Shown here in pieces: positions 16,404 to 25,225 of a DNA stretch of 64,000 bases. Numbering within the stretch: the stretch's first letter is position 1; every line of letters begins with the position of its first letter. Under the pieces are notes generated by a model that had not been told where the DNA came from, made no database searches, and saw nothing but the letters and a program-made list of their open reading frames with translations. The DNA is from Listeria seeligeri serovar 1/2b str. SLCC3954 (lineage in GTDB: Bacteria; Bacillota; Bacilli; Lactobacillales; Listeriaceae), in contig NC_013891.1 in assembly GCF_000027145.1 (NCBI RefSeq), forward strand, positions 1,612,001 to 1,676,000. Reading direction: 5' to 3'. Both the position numbers and the translations under genes were made by a program.

Positions 16404-18823
16404 TAATTCGCAACGATATTTACAAGTTTTCCAGGGACAACGATTACTTTACGAATCGTTTTGCCTTCAAGGTTTTCTTTGATTTTTTCGTCATTTTGCG
16501 CGACTTTTTCTAGTTCATCTTTTGCAAGAGATTTAGCAACTGTGATTTTACTTTTTACTTTGCCGTTTACTTGAAGAACGATTTCTACTTCATCTTCTAC
16601 GAGTTTTGTTTCGTCGTATGTTGGCCAAGAAACGTAACTGATTGTTTCGGTATGACCAAGGATTTCCCACAATTCTTCTGCTAGATGAGGCGCGATTGGT
16701 GACAAGAGTTGAACGAAACCTTCGACGTATTCTTTTGGAATCGTGTCTTGTTTATATGCTTCATTGATAAAAATCATTAGTTGCGAAATCCCTGTGTTGA
16801 AACGTAGGTTTTCGAAATGATTCGTTACTGTTTTCACCATGTGATGATAAGCTTTTTCCAAATTAGCATTAGGTTCAGTTGTAACTTTCTCAGCAAGTGT
16901 GCCTTCTTCAGTAACCAGCAAGCGCCAAATACGATCGAGGAATTTGCGTGATCCTTCGAGTCCATTTTCGTTCCATGCAATAGAAGCTTCTAGTGGTCCC
17001 ATGAACATTTCATACATGCGAAGTGTATCTGCTCCGTATTTTTCTACTACTTCATCCGGATTAACAACATTTCCTCTTGATTTGGACATTTTTTCATTAT
17101 TTTCGCCAAGAATCATTCCTTGGTTAAATAGTTTTTGGAAAGGTTCTTTGGTTGGAACCACACCAATGTCATACAAGAATTTATGCCAGAAACGCGCGTA
17201 AAGCAAATGAAGCACCGCATGTTCAGCCCCGCCAATATAAACATCTACTGGTAGCCATTCTGCAAGTTTTTCTTTGTCGGCAATTGCTTCGGTGTTATTT
17301 GGATCAATATAACGCAAGAAATACCAACTTGAACCAGCCCATTGAGGCATTGTGTTTGTTTCTCTGCGTCCTTTACGACCGTTTTCATCTGTAACATTTA
17401 CCCAATCATGTAAGTTAGCAAGTGGGGATTCACCAGTTCCTGATGGTTTGATTTCGGTAGCTTTTGGTAAGAGTAGTGGTAATTCTTCTTCTGGTACAAG
17501 CGTTGTCTCGCCGTCTTCCCAGTGAATAACTGGAATTGGTTCGCCCCAGTAACGTTGTCTACTAAACAACCAGTCGCGCAAACGGTAAGTGATTTTACGG
17601 CTACCGATTTGTTCTTTTTCAAGCCAGTCAATTGCTGCTGTGATTGCTTCTGTTTTATCTAGACCATTCAAAAAGTCAGAGTTAATATGCGGGCCGTCCC
17701 CAGTAAACGCTTCTTTAGTAACGTCTCCGCCTTCAAGAACTGGACGAATATTCAAGCCAAATTGTTTTGCGAATTCATAGTCGCGTTCATCATGCGCGGG
17801 TACTGCCATAATTGCTCCGGTCCCGTACTGGATTAGTACATAATCAGCAATCCAAACGGGTACTTCTTCACCGTTAATTGGATTGATAGCATAGGCACCT
17901 GTGAATACGCCCGTTTTATCTTTCGCAAGGTCGGTTCTTTCTAGTTCACTTTTTAGTTCAACTTGTTTTTTATATGCTTCCACTGCGTCTTTTTGAGCGG
18001 CTGTGGTGATTTTTTCAACAAGTTCATGTTCTGGTGCAAATACAGTATAAGTTGCGCCAAAAAGCGTATCTGGGCGTGTCGTGAAGACGTTAAAGGTTTC
18101 GTCGCTGTCTTTTATTTTGAAAGTTACTTCGGCCCCTTCTGATCGTCCAATCCAGTTACGTTGCATATCTTTAATATTTTCAGGCCAATCGACAAGGTCA
18201 AGGTCATCTAGCAAACGGTCTGCATATGCGGTAATTTTCAGCATCCACTGGCGCATTGGTTTACGGAAAACTGGGAAACCACCGCGTTCACTTTTGCCAT
18301 CAATAACTTCTTCGTTTGCAAGGACAGTACCTAGCGCTGGGCACCAGTTTACAGCGATTTCAGCTTCATAAGCCAAACCATTTTCATATAGTTTTTCAAA
18401 AATCCACTGTGTCCATTTATAATATTCTGGGTCGGTTGTATTAATTTCGCGTTCCCAGTCATAGGAAAAACCAAGTGATTTAATTTGGCGAGTAAAATTA
18501 GCAATGTTAAGTGCAGTAAATTCTTCTGGATCATTTCCAGTATCAATCGCATATTGTTCAGCAGGAAGACCGAAAGCATCCCAACCAATCGGATGAAGCA
18601 CATTTTTACCTTGCATCCGTTTCATTCTAGACAAAATATCTGTTGCGGTATAACCTTCTGGATGTCCTACGTGAAGACCAGCTCCTGATGGATACGGGAA
18701 CATATCTAGCGCATAGAAATTTTCTTTATTTTTATCTTCGGTTGTTTTAAAGGTATTATGTTCACTCCAATATTGTTGCCATTTCGGTTCCACTTTTTTG
18801 TGATTAAATGTCACTTTACTCAT
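16403..18823 (-). CDS. leuS: Leucyl-tRNA synthetase
   Basis: 806 aa class I synthetase. The HIGH-type motif appears as HVGH in [12 protein letters not shown], the CP1 editing domain includes [12 protein letters not shown], and the KMSKS loop is present before [11 protein letters not shown] longer frame runs into the leader to 18952, but [15 protein letters not shown] at 18823 is the normal N-terminus with AAGGA upstream. A T-box leader precedes it, so expression responds to uncharged tRNA-Leu. Confidence 0.97.
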   Translation of the reverse strand: MSKVTFNHKKVEPKWQQYWSEHNTFKTTEDKNKENFYALDMFPYPSGAGLHVGHPEGYTATDILSRMKRMQGKNVLHPIGWDAFGLPAEQYAIDTGNDPEEFTALNIANFTRQIKSLGFSYDWEREINTTDPEYYKWTQWIFEKLYENGLAYEAEIAVNWCPALGTVLANEEVIDGKSERGGFPVFRKPMRQWMLKITAYADRLLDDLDLVDWPENIKDMQRNWIGRSEGAEVTFKIKDSDETFNVFTTRPDTLFGATYTVFAPEHELVEKITTAAQKDAVEAYKKQVELKSELERTDLAKDKTGVFTGAYAINPINGEEVPVWIADYVLIQYGTGAIMAVPAHDERDYEFAKQFGLNIRPVLEGGDVTKEAFTGDGPHINSDFLNGLDKTEAITAAIDWLEKEQIGSRKITYRLRDWLFSRQRYWGEPIPVIHWEDGETTLVPEEELPLLLPKATEIKPSGTGESPLANLHDWVNVTDENGRKGRRETNTMPQWAGSSWYFLRYIDPNNTEAIADKEKLAEWLPVDVYIGGAEHAVLHLLYARFWHKFLYDIGVVPTKEPFQKLFNQGMILGENNEKMSKSRGNVVNPDEVVEKYGADTLRMYEMFMGPLEASIAWNENGLEGSRKFLDRIWRLLVTEEGTLAEKVTTEPNANLEKAYHHMVKTVTNHFENLRFNTGISQLMIFINEAYKQDTIPKEYVEGFVQLLSPIAPHLAEELWEILGHTETISYVSWPTYDETKLVEDEVEIVLQVNGKVKSKITVAKSLAKDELEKVAQNDEKIKENLEGKTIRKVIVVPGKLVNIVAN

Positions 18824-19103
18824 CCTCTTTTCCTTAAAATATCGAATTTTGGATACAAAAAAATCCCTACATCCCAACGGCTTATCGCCATGGGACGAGA
18901 GATGCTTCTCCCGCGGTACCACCCACATTAGTGTTTGACCACTCAACTTCAAAACTCCTTAACGCGGAAAACGGGGATACACCCAAGCTCCATGGTAAGT
19001 TCATCTGGTTTTTGTGACTGACTTGCACCGACCGTCAGCTCTCTTGGCACCAAAAACATGTAGATTACTACTCCATTTCATCGCTATTTCTCAAAATTCA
19101 TTA
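18824..19103 (-). promoter_or_regulatory. T-box riboswitch of leuS, specifier CUU (Leu)
   Basis: On the minus strand the T-box core GGGTGGTACCGCG (about 18909-18928) is followed by a terminator stem (CCCATGGC with GCCGTTGGG) and a T-run. Stem I carries the AG-bulge region around AGAGAGCTGACGG and a specifier loop GAACTTACC, with CTT at 18997-18999, a leucine codon that matches the gene. Confidence 0.92.
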
Positions 19104-19108
19104 GCTTT

Positions 19109-19137
19109 ATTGTAGCTGAAAATAATGTTTTTAGCAA
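19109..19137 (-). promoter_or_regulatory. leuS promoter
   Basis: TTGCTA (19132-19137), 17-bp spacer, TACAAT (19109-19114) on the minus strand, just upstream of the T-box leader. Confidence 0.7.
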
Positions 19138-19219
19138 GCGCTCTGAAGTTTTCTCCAACTTGCTTGTAAAAATGTGCTAAAATGAATGGAGAATTTCATT
19201 ATGAAGGAGTCTAAAACTA

Positions 19220-20185
19220 GTGAAACAAGCGAATCCATTTTTATACAGTAATGATAACAAGCGGTATCATACTTGGAACTACTGCTTACGCGAACAATTT
19301 GGTCAAAAAACTTACAAGGTAGCTCTCGACGGTGGTTTTGATTGTCCGAATCGTGATGGCACGGTGGCACATGGTGGTTGCACCTTTTGTAGTGCTGCTG
19401 GGTCTGGTGATTTTGCGGGGAACCGAGCGCTTGATTTAAAAGTGCAGTTCCAACAAGTGCGTGATAAAATGCAAACAAAATGGAAAGATGGCAAATGTAT
19501 TGCATATTTTCAAGCATTTACAAATACACACGCCCCAGTTGCTGAACTCCGCGAAAAATTTGAAACAGTTTTAAATGAGCCTGGCGTAGTTGGCCTTTCG
19601 ATTGCAACTAGACCTGACTGTTTACCAGATGATGTCGTCGAATACTTGGCTGAACTGAATGAACGTACTTATCTTTGGCTTGAGCTTGGTTTGCAATCTG
19701 CACATGATGAAACTGGTCGACTAATCAACCGCGCCCATGATTATGATTGTTATTTAGAAGGCGTGAAGAAACTACAAGCGCATAATATCCGAATTTGTAC
19801 GCATATTATTAATGGTCTTCCTAAAGAAACGCCCGAAATGATGATGGAAACTACCCAAAAAGTCGTCGAAAGTGGCGTGGATGGAATTAAGATTCATTTA
19901 CTTCATTTGTTAAAAGGTACGCCAATGGTGGAAGACTATAAAAAAGGTGATTTGGAATTCCTAACTCGAGATGGCTATGTCAACTTAGTGGCTGACCAAC
20001 TAGAAATCTTGCCTCCTGAAATGGTTATTCACCGGATTACTGGTGACGGCGGGGTTGATGATTTGATTGGCCCTGTTTGGAGCTTAAATAAATTTGAAGT
20101 ATTAAATGCCATTGATGCTGAATTAGTTAGAAGAGACAGCTGGCAAGGAAAACTGTATCAATCGTCGGAAGTGATTGCTAAATGA
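19220..20185 (+). CDS. ytqA: Radical SAM protein, YtqA family (TIGR01212)
   Basis: 321 aa radical-SAM family protein. The cluster region reads CPNRDGTVAHGGCTFC, with the widely spaced first Cys seen in this family, followed by GSGDFAG. The central barrel has LWLELGLQSAHDET and a C-terminal extension. Function is not assigned; in Bacillus it neighbours ytqB, as here, where the two genes overlap by four bases. It starts at GTG after GAAGGAG. Confidence 0.9.
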   Translation: MKQANPFLYSNDNKRYHTWNYCLREQFGQKTYKVALDGGFDCPNRDGTVAHGGCTFCSAAGSGDFAGNRALDLKVQFQQVRDKMQTKWKDGKCIAYFQAFTNTHAPVAELREKFETVLNEPGVVGLSIATRPDCLPDDVVEYLAELNERTYLWLELGLQSAHDETGRLINRAHDYDCYLEGVKKLQAHNIRICTHIINGLPKETPEMMMETTQKVVESGVDGIKIHLLHLLKGTPMVEDYKKGDLEFLTRDGYVNLVADQLEILPPEMVIHRITGDGGVDDLIGPVWSLNKFEVLNAIDAELVRRDSWQGKLYQSSEVIAK

Positions 20186-20757
20186 ATTTACGTGCAGTTC
20201 TTCCCTTTGCTCATGACACGCTTCGCAAAGTCGTACGTCCGGGTGATTATGTCGTGGACGCTACTTGTGGGAATGGTCATGATACGCTGTTACTTGCCGA
20301 ACTTGTTGGTGTAAATGGTCATGTGTTGGGATTTGATATTCAACAAGTGGCGATTGCTGCAACCAAAACTCGATTAGAAAATGCAGCTGTGAGTTCACAA
20401 GTAGAATTAATTTGTGCAAGTCACGCTACGATTCCTGAATATGCGACCACCCCTGTTCGAGCAGCGATTTTCAACCTTGGCTATTTACCGGGTGGTGATA
20501 AGAAAATCACAACCACAGCAGACTCCACCTTACTTAGCATTCAACATTTGATGGAGTTATTAGAAGTTGGTGGCGTGATAATTCTCGTTATTTATCATGG
20601 ACACCCAGAAGGCAAACAAGAAAAACAAGCGGTGGTCCGTTTTTGTGAGACTATCAGCCAACAAGAATTTCACGTTTTATCCTACCAATTTATCAACCAA
20701 CAAAATGACGCACCATTTGCGATTATTATCGAAAAAAGAAAACCTAGACAAAGCTAA
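20182..20757 (+). CDS. ytqB: SAM-dependent methyltransferase, YtqB family
   Basis: 191 aa Rossmann methyltransferase. Motif I is VDATCGNGHDTLLLA (residues about 26-40), the acidic tip of strand 2 is GFDIQ, and NLGYLPGGDK follows, as in the rRNA methylase-like YtqB family (Pfam rRNA_methylase). Translationally coupled to the radical-SAM gene (ATGA overlap). The biological substrate is not established from sequence. Confidence 0.88.
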   Translation: MNLRAVLPFAHDTLRKVVRPGDYVVDATCGNGHDTLLLAELVGVNGHVLGFDIQQVAIAATKTRLENAAVSSQVELICASHATIPEYATTPVRAAIFNLGYLPGGDKKITTTADSTLLSIQHLMELLEVGGVIILVIYHGHPEGKQEKQAVVRFCETISQQEFHVLSYQFINQQNDAPFAIIIEKRKPRQS

Positions 20758-20785
20758 CGGATAGCCTGTCTAGGTTCTCTTTTAT
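20741..20785. terminator. Bidirectional terminator between ytqB and asnB
   Basis: AACCTAGACA (20741-20750) pairs with TGTCTAGGTT (20767-20776); the ytqB stop lies in the loop. A and T tracts flank it on each side. Confidence 0.85.
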
Positions 20786-22647
20786 TTACCGAAATCGTAT
20801 TTATCTGCTACATAAACATCGTACCAAATCATAAAGATAACGACTGTCCAGATTTTTCGACTGTAGTCAAATTTCCCAGCACAGTGGTCGTCTAGCAAAT
20901 CAAGAACGTATTGTTTGTTGATTAAATGATCAGTTGGGGATTCTTTAATAATATTTTTAACCCAAGCATTCATTTCGTCTTTTAGCCAGTGACGAATTGG
21001 CACAGGGAATCCTAATTTGCGGCGATTAAGTACGTGTTCTGGTACAAAAGTCGCTGCTGCTTTACGCAAGATATATTTTGTTGTTCCTTGTGTTGTTTTC
21101 ATCGTATCTGGAATTCCTCTTGCAACATTATACACTTCTTTATCAAGGAAAGGTACACGAACTTCCAACGAATTAGCCATTGTCATCCGGTCAGCTTTCA
21201 GAAGAATATCTCCTCGAAGCCACGTATGAATATCAATATACTGCATTCTTTCTACTGGATGATAATTTTTTGTTTCCGCATAAAACGGATCGGTAATATT
21301 CGTATAATCATGTCCAGCTTGGTATTTTGGAAGTAAAATTTGTTTTTCTTTTTCTGTGAACATTTTTGCATTTCCGATATAACGTTCTTCCATCGGTGTT
21401 GTTCCTCGTTCTAAGAAACTTTTACCACGCATTCCTTCTGGCATAACTTTTGCCACACTATTTAGCATGGATTTAAAGGCTTTGGGCATTTTATTGAACA
21501 TTGCTAAAGAGTTAGGTTCGTTATAAATATTGTACCCGCCAAATAGTTCATCCGCACCCTCGCCGGACAAAGCAACAGTTACTTGTTTGCGTGCTTCTCT
21601 GGATAAGAAGTAAAGTGGAATAGCTGCAGGGTCAGCAAGTGGATCATCCATATGCCAAACAATTTTTGGTAATTCTTTCATATATTCTTCTGGTGAGATG
21701 ACATAACTAATGTTCTCTACACCAAGTTTGTCTGCGGTTTCTTTCGCCACGTCAATTTCGCTAAATCCATCCCGTTCAAAACCAACTGAGAATGTTTTGA
21801 TCGCCGGGTGATATTCTTTCGCAATCGCCGCAATAATCGACGAATCAATTCCACCAGATAAGAACGAACCAACTGGCACATCAGAACGCATATGCATTTT
21901 AACAGAATCATACATAACATCACGGACTTCTTTCACCCATGCGTCTTCTGATTTAGTCACAGGAGCAAATGTAGCTTTCCAATAAGTCGTAATCTCCATT
22001 GGTTCGCCAATTTTTTTTGTGAATTGGTGACCTGGTTCCAAGCGTTTCACATTCTTTGTTAAAGAATCTGGTTCTGGAACAAATTGGTAAGTCATGTAAT
22101 TTTGTAAGGAAACTTCATCTAATTCTTTTTCTTTTAAAGCATGAAGAAGAGATTTTTTCTCAGAGCCCATATAAAGCTTGCCATCTTCTTCTGCATAGAA
22201 AAATGGTTTGATACCAAATGGGTCGCGTGCTCCGTATACAAGTCCTTCTTGTTTGTCCCAAATAACAAAGCCAAACATTCCGCGTAGGCGTTCAGCAGTT
22301 TTTTCTTTATATTTCGCATATGTGGCAATAATTACTTCTGTATCACATTCTGTTTCAAATGTCATTCCCTCAGCGATTAATTGTTCGCGGAGTTCGACAT
22401 AGTTATAAACTTCTCCATTAAAAATAATCCAATAACGTTCATTTTCATACGTTAGCGGTTGATGACCGTTTTCTACATCAATAATACTTAAACGGCGGAA
22501 ACCAAATTGCACGTGATCATCTGTGAAGTAACCTTCATCGTCTGGTCCACGGTGCGTAATCATACTATTCATTTGTCTGAAGGTTTCTTTATCAGCGCCA
22601 GTAATCTCTGTAATGCGGTCATGTACGCATCCTACAAATCCACACAT
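20782..22647 (-). CDS. asnB: Asparagine synthetase, glutamine-hydrolysing
   Basis: 621 aa. After Met1, Cys2 is the glutaminase nucleophile (MCGFVG); the N-terminal class II amidotransferase domain contains THRGPDDEG and RRLSIID. The C-terminal synthetase domain has the PP-loop SFLSGGIDSSIIAA. It makes Asn from Asp, Gln and ATP. GAGGAG precedes the start. Bacillus has several AsnB paralogues, some acting on other carboxylates such as meso-diaminopimelate, so the substrate is probable rather than proven. Confidence 0.92.
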   Translation of the reverse strand: MCGFVGCVHDRITEITGADKETFRQMNSMITHRGPDDEGYFTDDHVQFGFRRLSIIDVENGHQPLTYENERYWIIFNGEVYNYVELREQLIAEGMTFETECDTEVIIATYAKYKEKTAERLRGMFGFVIWDKQEGLVYGARDPFGIKPFFYAEEDGKLYMGSEKKSLLHALKEKELDEVSLQNYMTYQFVPEPDSLTKNVKRLEPGHQFTKKIGEPMEITTYWKATFAPVTKSEDAWVKEVRDVMYDSVKMHMRSDVPVGSFLSGGIDSSIIAAIAKEYHPAIKTFSVGFERDGFSEIDVAKETADKLGVENISYVISPEEYMKELPKIVWHMDDPLADPAAIPLYFLSREARKQVTVALSGEGADELFGGYNIYNEPNSLAMFNKMPKAFKSMLNSVAKVMPEGMRGKSFLERGTTPMEERYIGNAKMFTEKEKQILLPKYQAGHDYTNITDPFYAETKNYHPVERMQYIDIHTWLRGDILLKADRMTMANSLEVRVPFLDKEVYNVARGIPDTMKTTQGTTKYILRKAAATFVPEHVLNRRKLGFPVPIRHWLKDEMNAWVKNIIKESPTDHLINKQYVLDLLDDHCAGKFDYSRKIWTVVIFMIWYDVYVADKYDFGK

Positions 22648-22744
22648 GGTAACATTTCTCCTCTATATACATAATCAATTTATCTTTTTTCACAACGTCT
22701 ATCATATCATAACTAGGCTTTCTTTGCACTGTTTAGGAAAGAAA

Positions 22745-22777
22745 AAACCGAACATCCCTAAGCGCGAAATGTTCGGT
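22745..22777 (-). terminator. Terminator after metK
   Basis: ACCGAACAT and ATGTTCGGT arms with a T-run on the minus strand. Confidence 0.85.
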
Positions 22778-22782
22778 GACTT

Positions 22783-23982
22783 TTATTTGATTACTAATTT
22801 TTTTAGTGCTTCTGCTTTATCGGTTCTTTCCCAAGGTAGGTCAAGGTCACTTCGGCCAAAATGTCCAAAAGCGGCTGTTTGACGATAAATTGGGCGACGA
22901 AGATCAAGCATATGAATAATTCCAGCTGGACGTAAATCAAATAATGCATTGACACCATCAATAAGCTCTTGCTCGGAAAACTTACTTGTTCCATATGTAT
23001 CAATCGAAATCGATACAGGACGAGCTACACCAATAGCATAGGCTAATTGTACTTCGACTTTTTTAGCAAGTCCGGCTGCAACAATGTTTTTCGCCACATA
23101 TCTCGCTGCATAAGCGCCAGAACGGTCTACTTTGGTTGGATCTTTTCCAGAAAAAGCCCCGCCGCCATGTCTTGCATAACCACCGTAAGTATCTACAATG
23201 ATTTTCCGACCAGTTAAACCTGCATCTCCAAGCGGTCCGCCGATAACAAAACGACCAGTTGGATTAATAAAATATTTCGTATCTTCATCTAGGAAAGAAG
23301 CATCAATCACTTCTGGGAAAAGATACGTATGCAAGTCTTTGGCAATTTGTTCTTGAGTAATGTCCGGATGATGTTGCGTCGAAACAACTATCGTATCCAC
23401 TCGAACAGGCTGATTAAATTCATCATATTCGACCGTTACTTGTGTTTTTGCATCGGGACGTAAATAATCCAATTTTTTCGTTTTCCGTAATTCTGTTAAT
23501 TTACGTGCTAATCCGTGTGCTAAAAAGATTGGTAGCGGCATAAGTTCTTTTGTTTCATCGGTTGCAAAGCCAAACATTAAACCTTGGTCTCCCGCACCGA
23601 TTGCTTCAATAGCCGCATCATTTTCTGCACCACTTCTAGATTCTAATGCTTCATCTACTCCTTGTGCGATATCAGGTGATTGCTCATCAATCGCTGTTAA
23701 AACGGCACATGTTTCTGCATCAAAACCATATTTTGCACGCGTATAACCAATTTCTTTAATCGTATCTCGAACGATTTTTGGAATATCTACATAAACAGAA
23801 GTTGTTATCTCCCCTGCTACTAAAACAAGCCCAGTTGTGACAGTGGTCTCACATGCCACACGAGCGTCCGGATCTTTTGCAATAATTGCATCTAAAATTG
23901 CATCAGATATTTGATCCGCAATTTTATCTGGATGTCCATCAGAAACTGATTCCGATGTAAATAGATGACGATTTTTAGCCAA
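22783..23982 (-). CDS. metK: S-adenosylmethionine synthetase
   Basis: 399 aa enzyme making SAM from methionine and ATP. It shows [15 protein letters not shown] at the N-terminus, the [10 protein letters not shown] loop and the P-loop-like GGGAFSGKD. The frame is open to 24021, but the TTG at 23982 sits seven bases after AAGGAGGA and yields the conserved start MAKNRHLF, so it is the real start. A SAM riboswitch precedes it. A prophage is inserted immediately upstream of that riboswitch, so its promoter is now phage DNA (see 24345-24379). Confidence 0.97.
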   Translation of the reverse strand: MAKNRHLFTSESVSDGHPDKIADQISDAILDAIIAKDPDARVACETTVTTGLVLVAGEITTSVYVDIPKIVRDTIKEIGYTRAKYGFDAETCAVLTAIDEQSPDIAQGVDEALESRSGAENDAAIEAIGAGDQGLMFGFATDETKELMPLPIFLAHGLARKLTELRKTKKLDYLRPDAKTQVTVEYDEFNQPVRVDTIVVSTQHHPDITQEQIAKDLHTYLFPEVIDASFLDEDTKYFINPTGRFVIGGPLGDAGLTGRKIIVDTYGGYARHGGGAFSGKDPTKVDRSGAYAARYVAKNIVAAGLAKKVEVQLAYAIGVARPVSISIDTYGTSKFSEQELIDGVNALFDLRPAGIIHMLDLRRPIYRQTAAFGHFGRSDLDLPWERTDKAEALKKLVIK

Positions 23983-24024
23983 TTTTATTTCCTCCTTCAG
24001 TTCTCTCCAAATACGTCCCATATA

Positions 24025-24196
24025 AAAAGCCTTTCTCTATTTTGCACAAAACGCGCACGAATAGAGAAAGGCTATAATTATACCTTTGCTCTCATCGTTC
24101 AGGAAAAAGTATTCCTGCAACAGATTAGCACCTTTCACTTATATGTGTAGGTTGCTGGGCTTCAAAGGGTCAGTCCCTCTACCGCTCTGGATAAGA
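24025..24196 (-). promoter_or_regulatory. SAM (S-box) riboswitch of metK, P1 rebuilt at a phage junction
   Basis: The minus strand reads CTTATCCAGAG, then GGTAGAGGGACTGACCC, GAAGCCCAGCAACC and GGTGCTAAT, the S-box consensus. P1 pairs CTTATC with GATGAG; the 3' strand GATGAGAG is at 24089-24096. A terminator (AGCCTTTCTCTAT with ATAGAGAAAGGCT) lies at 24028-24073. The 5' strand of P1 coincides with the prophage att core. Confidence 0.95.
24185..24196 (+). repeat. attL core, CTCTGGATAAGA
   Basis: Twelve bases identical to 51053-51064. Host sequence (the S-box aptamer) is on its left and phage DNA on its right. Together the two copies bound a complete integrase-to-lysis prophage. Confidence 0.88.
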
Positions 24197-24298
24197 ATAA
24201 AAATGTGTATTTCATTGTTTTTCATTTAATTGTAAATCATTAAAATAACTGCCGCGATAGTTGTTTTGCTTTTCATTGTTTTTCATTGTTTTTGAAAA

Positions 24299-24321
24299 GT
24301 CGGTGGGCAAGTCGGTGGGCA
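24299..24321 (+). repeat. Direct repeats GTCGGTGGGCA, left arm
   Basis: Two copies at 24299-24309 and 24311-24321. The same unit appears twice at the other phage end (50972-50993). Their placement on both sides of the core in the excised phage suggests integrase arm-type binding sites. Confidence 0.6.
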
Positions 24322-24344
24322 AATAATCAATAATGACATTTCGT

Positions 24345-24379
24345 ATTATATTATAGTTTATTTATTCGATTGATTGCAA
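24345..24379 (-). promoter_or_regulatory. Outward phage promoter reading into metK
   Basis: On the minus strand TTGCAA (24374-24379), 18-bp spacer, TATAAT (24350-24355), with a second overlapping TATAAT at 24345-24350. No minus-strand gene lies between it and the metK riboswitch about 150 bases on, so it is the likely metK promoter in the lysogen. Confidence 0.65.
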
Positions 24380-24391
24380 GTGTTATTTTTA

Positions 24392-24545
24392 TTGAGTTTT
24401 ACTTTTATGTGTGCGATAATATTCACATGAATAACATTTCGTTATTCAACCTATTCATTGCTTTCATCTCAATTCAAAATTTGCGGTAAAAATCCCGTTA
24501 AATATGCCGCAACACCAGACTTTTACAGTCTGGTGTATTTTTTTG
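24392..24545 (+). ncRNA. Short phage transcript or leaderless mini-ORF
   Basis: Promoter TTGAGT (24392-24397), 17-bp spacer, GATAAT (24415-24420), with a start near 24427. A perfect terminator (ACACCAGAC with GTCTGGTGT and seven T) ends at about 24541, giving an RNA of about 115 nt. An ATG falls exactly at the expected start and opens a 20-codon hydrophobic frame (MNNISLFNLFIAFIS...) without a ribosome site. It could be an sRNA, a leaderless micropeptide mRNA, or simply insulation before the next operon. Confidence 0.4.
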
Positions 24546-24565
24546 AAATTTTTTTATAAAAACTA

Positions 24566-24594
24566 TTGACTATCACGCCACAAGGTGATAGTAT
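24566..24594 (+). promoter_or_regulatory. Promoter and operator of the candidate anti-CRISPR operon
   Basis: TTGACT (24566-24571), 17-bp spacer, TAGTAT (24589-24594). A perfect 7-bp inverted repeat CTATCAC (24570-24576) and GTGATAG (24585-24591) lies between and into both boxes. This is the position expected for autorepression by the HTH protein of the operon, as described for AcrIIA1-type proteins. Confidence 0.75.
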
Positions 24595-24646
24595 GTAAAC
24601 ATAGCAAGCGGACAACAGATAAAAATAGAAAAGGATGGATGACGAA

Positions 24647-24931
24647 ATGTTAGAAAAACAATCTTATTATAAAATTATTATGGAACTTGCGGAAGATGGG
24701 GAAGCGGGCGTTAAACAGGTTGTGGTTGATAAGTACAGTCTCAGACCTATTACATTAATACATAGAGAAGCGACAGAGCGAGAAACGGAACTAACTGTGC
24801 CAGTCAAAGGAATTCATTGGACGCGTTCTCAAAGCAAAGAATTAGATAATATTCTTATTATGTTAAATCTTTTAGCCGCTGAATCGTCAATTATTGACAA
24901 ATTTTATTTCGAATTTGCGTTTGAATATTAA
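24647..24931 (+). CDS. Candidate novel anti-CRISPR protein (unknown family)
   Basis: About 94 aa from the ATG at 24647 (AAAAGGA 11 bases upstream; an in-frame ATG at 24635 overlaps that site). Small and acidic, beginning MLEKQSYYKIIMELAEDG, with an aromatic-rich C-terminus FYFEFAFEY. It matches none of the AcrIIA sequences I remember. It is the first gene of an operon whose second gene resembles the AcrIIA1 N-terminal domain. It sits at the lysis-gene end of the prophage on the opposite strand, where Listeria phages keep acr genes. Function is inference from this context. Confidence 0.6.
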   Translation: MLEKQSYYKIIMELAEDGEAGVKQVVVDKYSLRPITLIHREATERETELTVPVKGIHWTRSQSKELDNILIMLNLLAAESSIIDKFYFEFAFEY

Positions 24932-24949
24932 AATCAGAAAGGAGAAAAA

Positions 24950-25189
24950 ATGGCTGGATATTTAAAAAAATACGCGGCTTCGAAAGGGTGGACTTTATAT
25001 AAATTAGCTAAAGAATCGAATTTAAGCGATTCAACGCTTAGAAATGCTAATTTGACAACTGTCGATAAATTATCGGTAATAAACGTCAGAAAAATAAGTG
25101 TTGCTGTTGATGAAAAGCCCGGCAAAGTGCTAGATAAATTAATTGAAATCGAAACGAATGATAAAACTCATAGTGTAAATTTAAAATAA
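24950..25189 (+). CDS. AcrIIA1 N-terminal-domain-like HTH protein
   Basis: 79 aa. Residues about 3-65 form a helix-turn-helix domain: YKLAKESNLSDSTLRNAN aligns with the AcrIIA1 segment I recall as YQLSKLTGISQNTLKDQN, and a shared ...VLxxLxxIE follows. The C-terminal Cas9-binding half of AcrIIA1 is missing. Stand-alone N-terminal domains act as repressors of acr promoters, and the promoter upstream has a fitting dyad. Preceded by AAAGGAG. The identification rests on remembered sequence and should be confirmed by alignment. Confidence 0.7.
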   Translation: MAGYLKKYAASKGWTLYKLAKESNLSDSTLRNANLTTVDKLSVINVRKISVAVDEKPGKVLDKLIEIETNDKTHSVNLK

Positions 25190-25222
25190 AAAAGCCCCCT
25201 CGGCCGTCGAGGGGGCTTTTTT
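25187..25222. terminator. Bidirectional terminator, accessory operon and lysis genes
   Basis: A GC-rich stem (AAGCCCCCTCG with CGAGGGGGCTT) with A and T runs on both sides stops the plus-strand accessory operon and the minus-strand late transcript. Confidence 0.93.
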
Positions 25223-25225
25223 ATT

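Noticed and set aside
18824..18952. Longer leuS start at 18952
   Set aside because: The extra 43 codons come from the T-box terminator region, and the ribosome site and family N-terminus are at 18823.
23983..24021. Longer metK start at 24021
   Set aside because: The TTG at 23982 has AAGGAGGA and gives the conserved N-terminus; the longer frame would begin just after the riboswitch terminator stem.
24185..24196. Integration into a tRNA gene
   Set aside because: No tRNA fold is present at either end; the core matches the S-box P1 strand instead.
24025..24200. Disruption of metK by the prophage
   Set aside because: The coding region, terminator and complete S-box aptamer are intact; only the promoter side changes.
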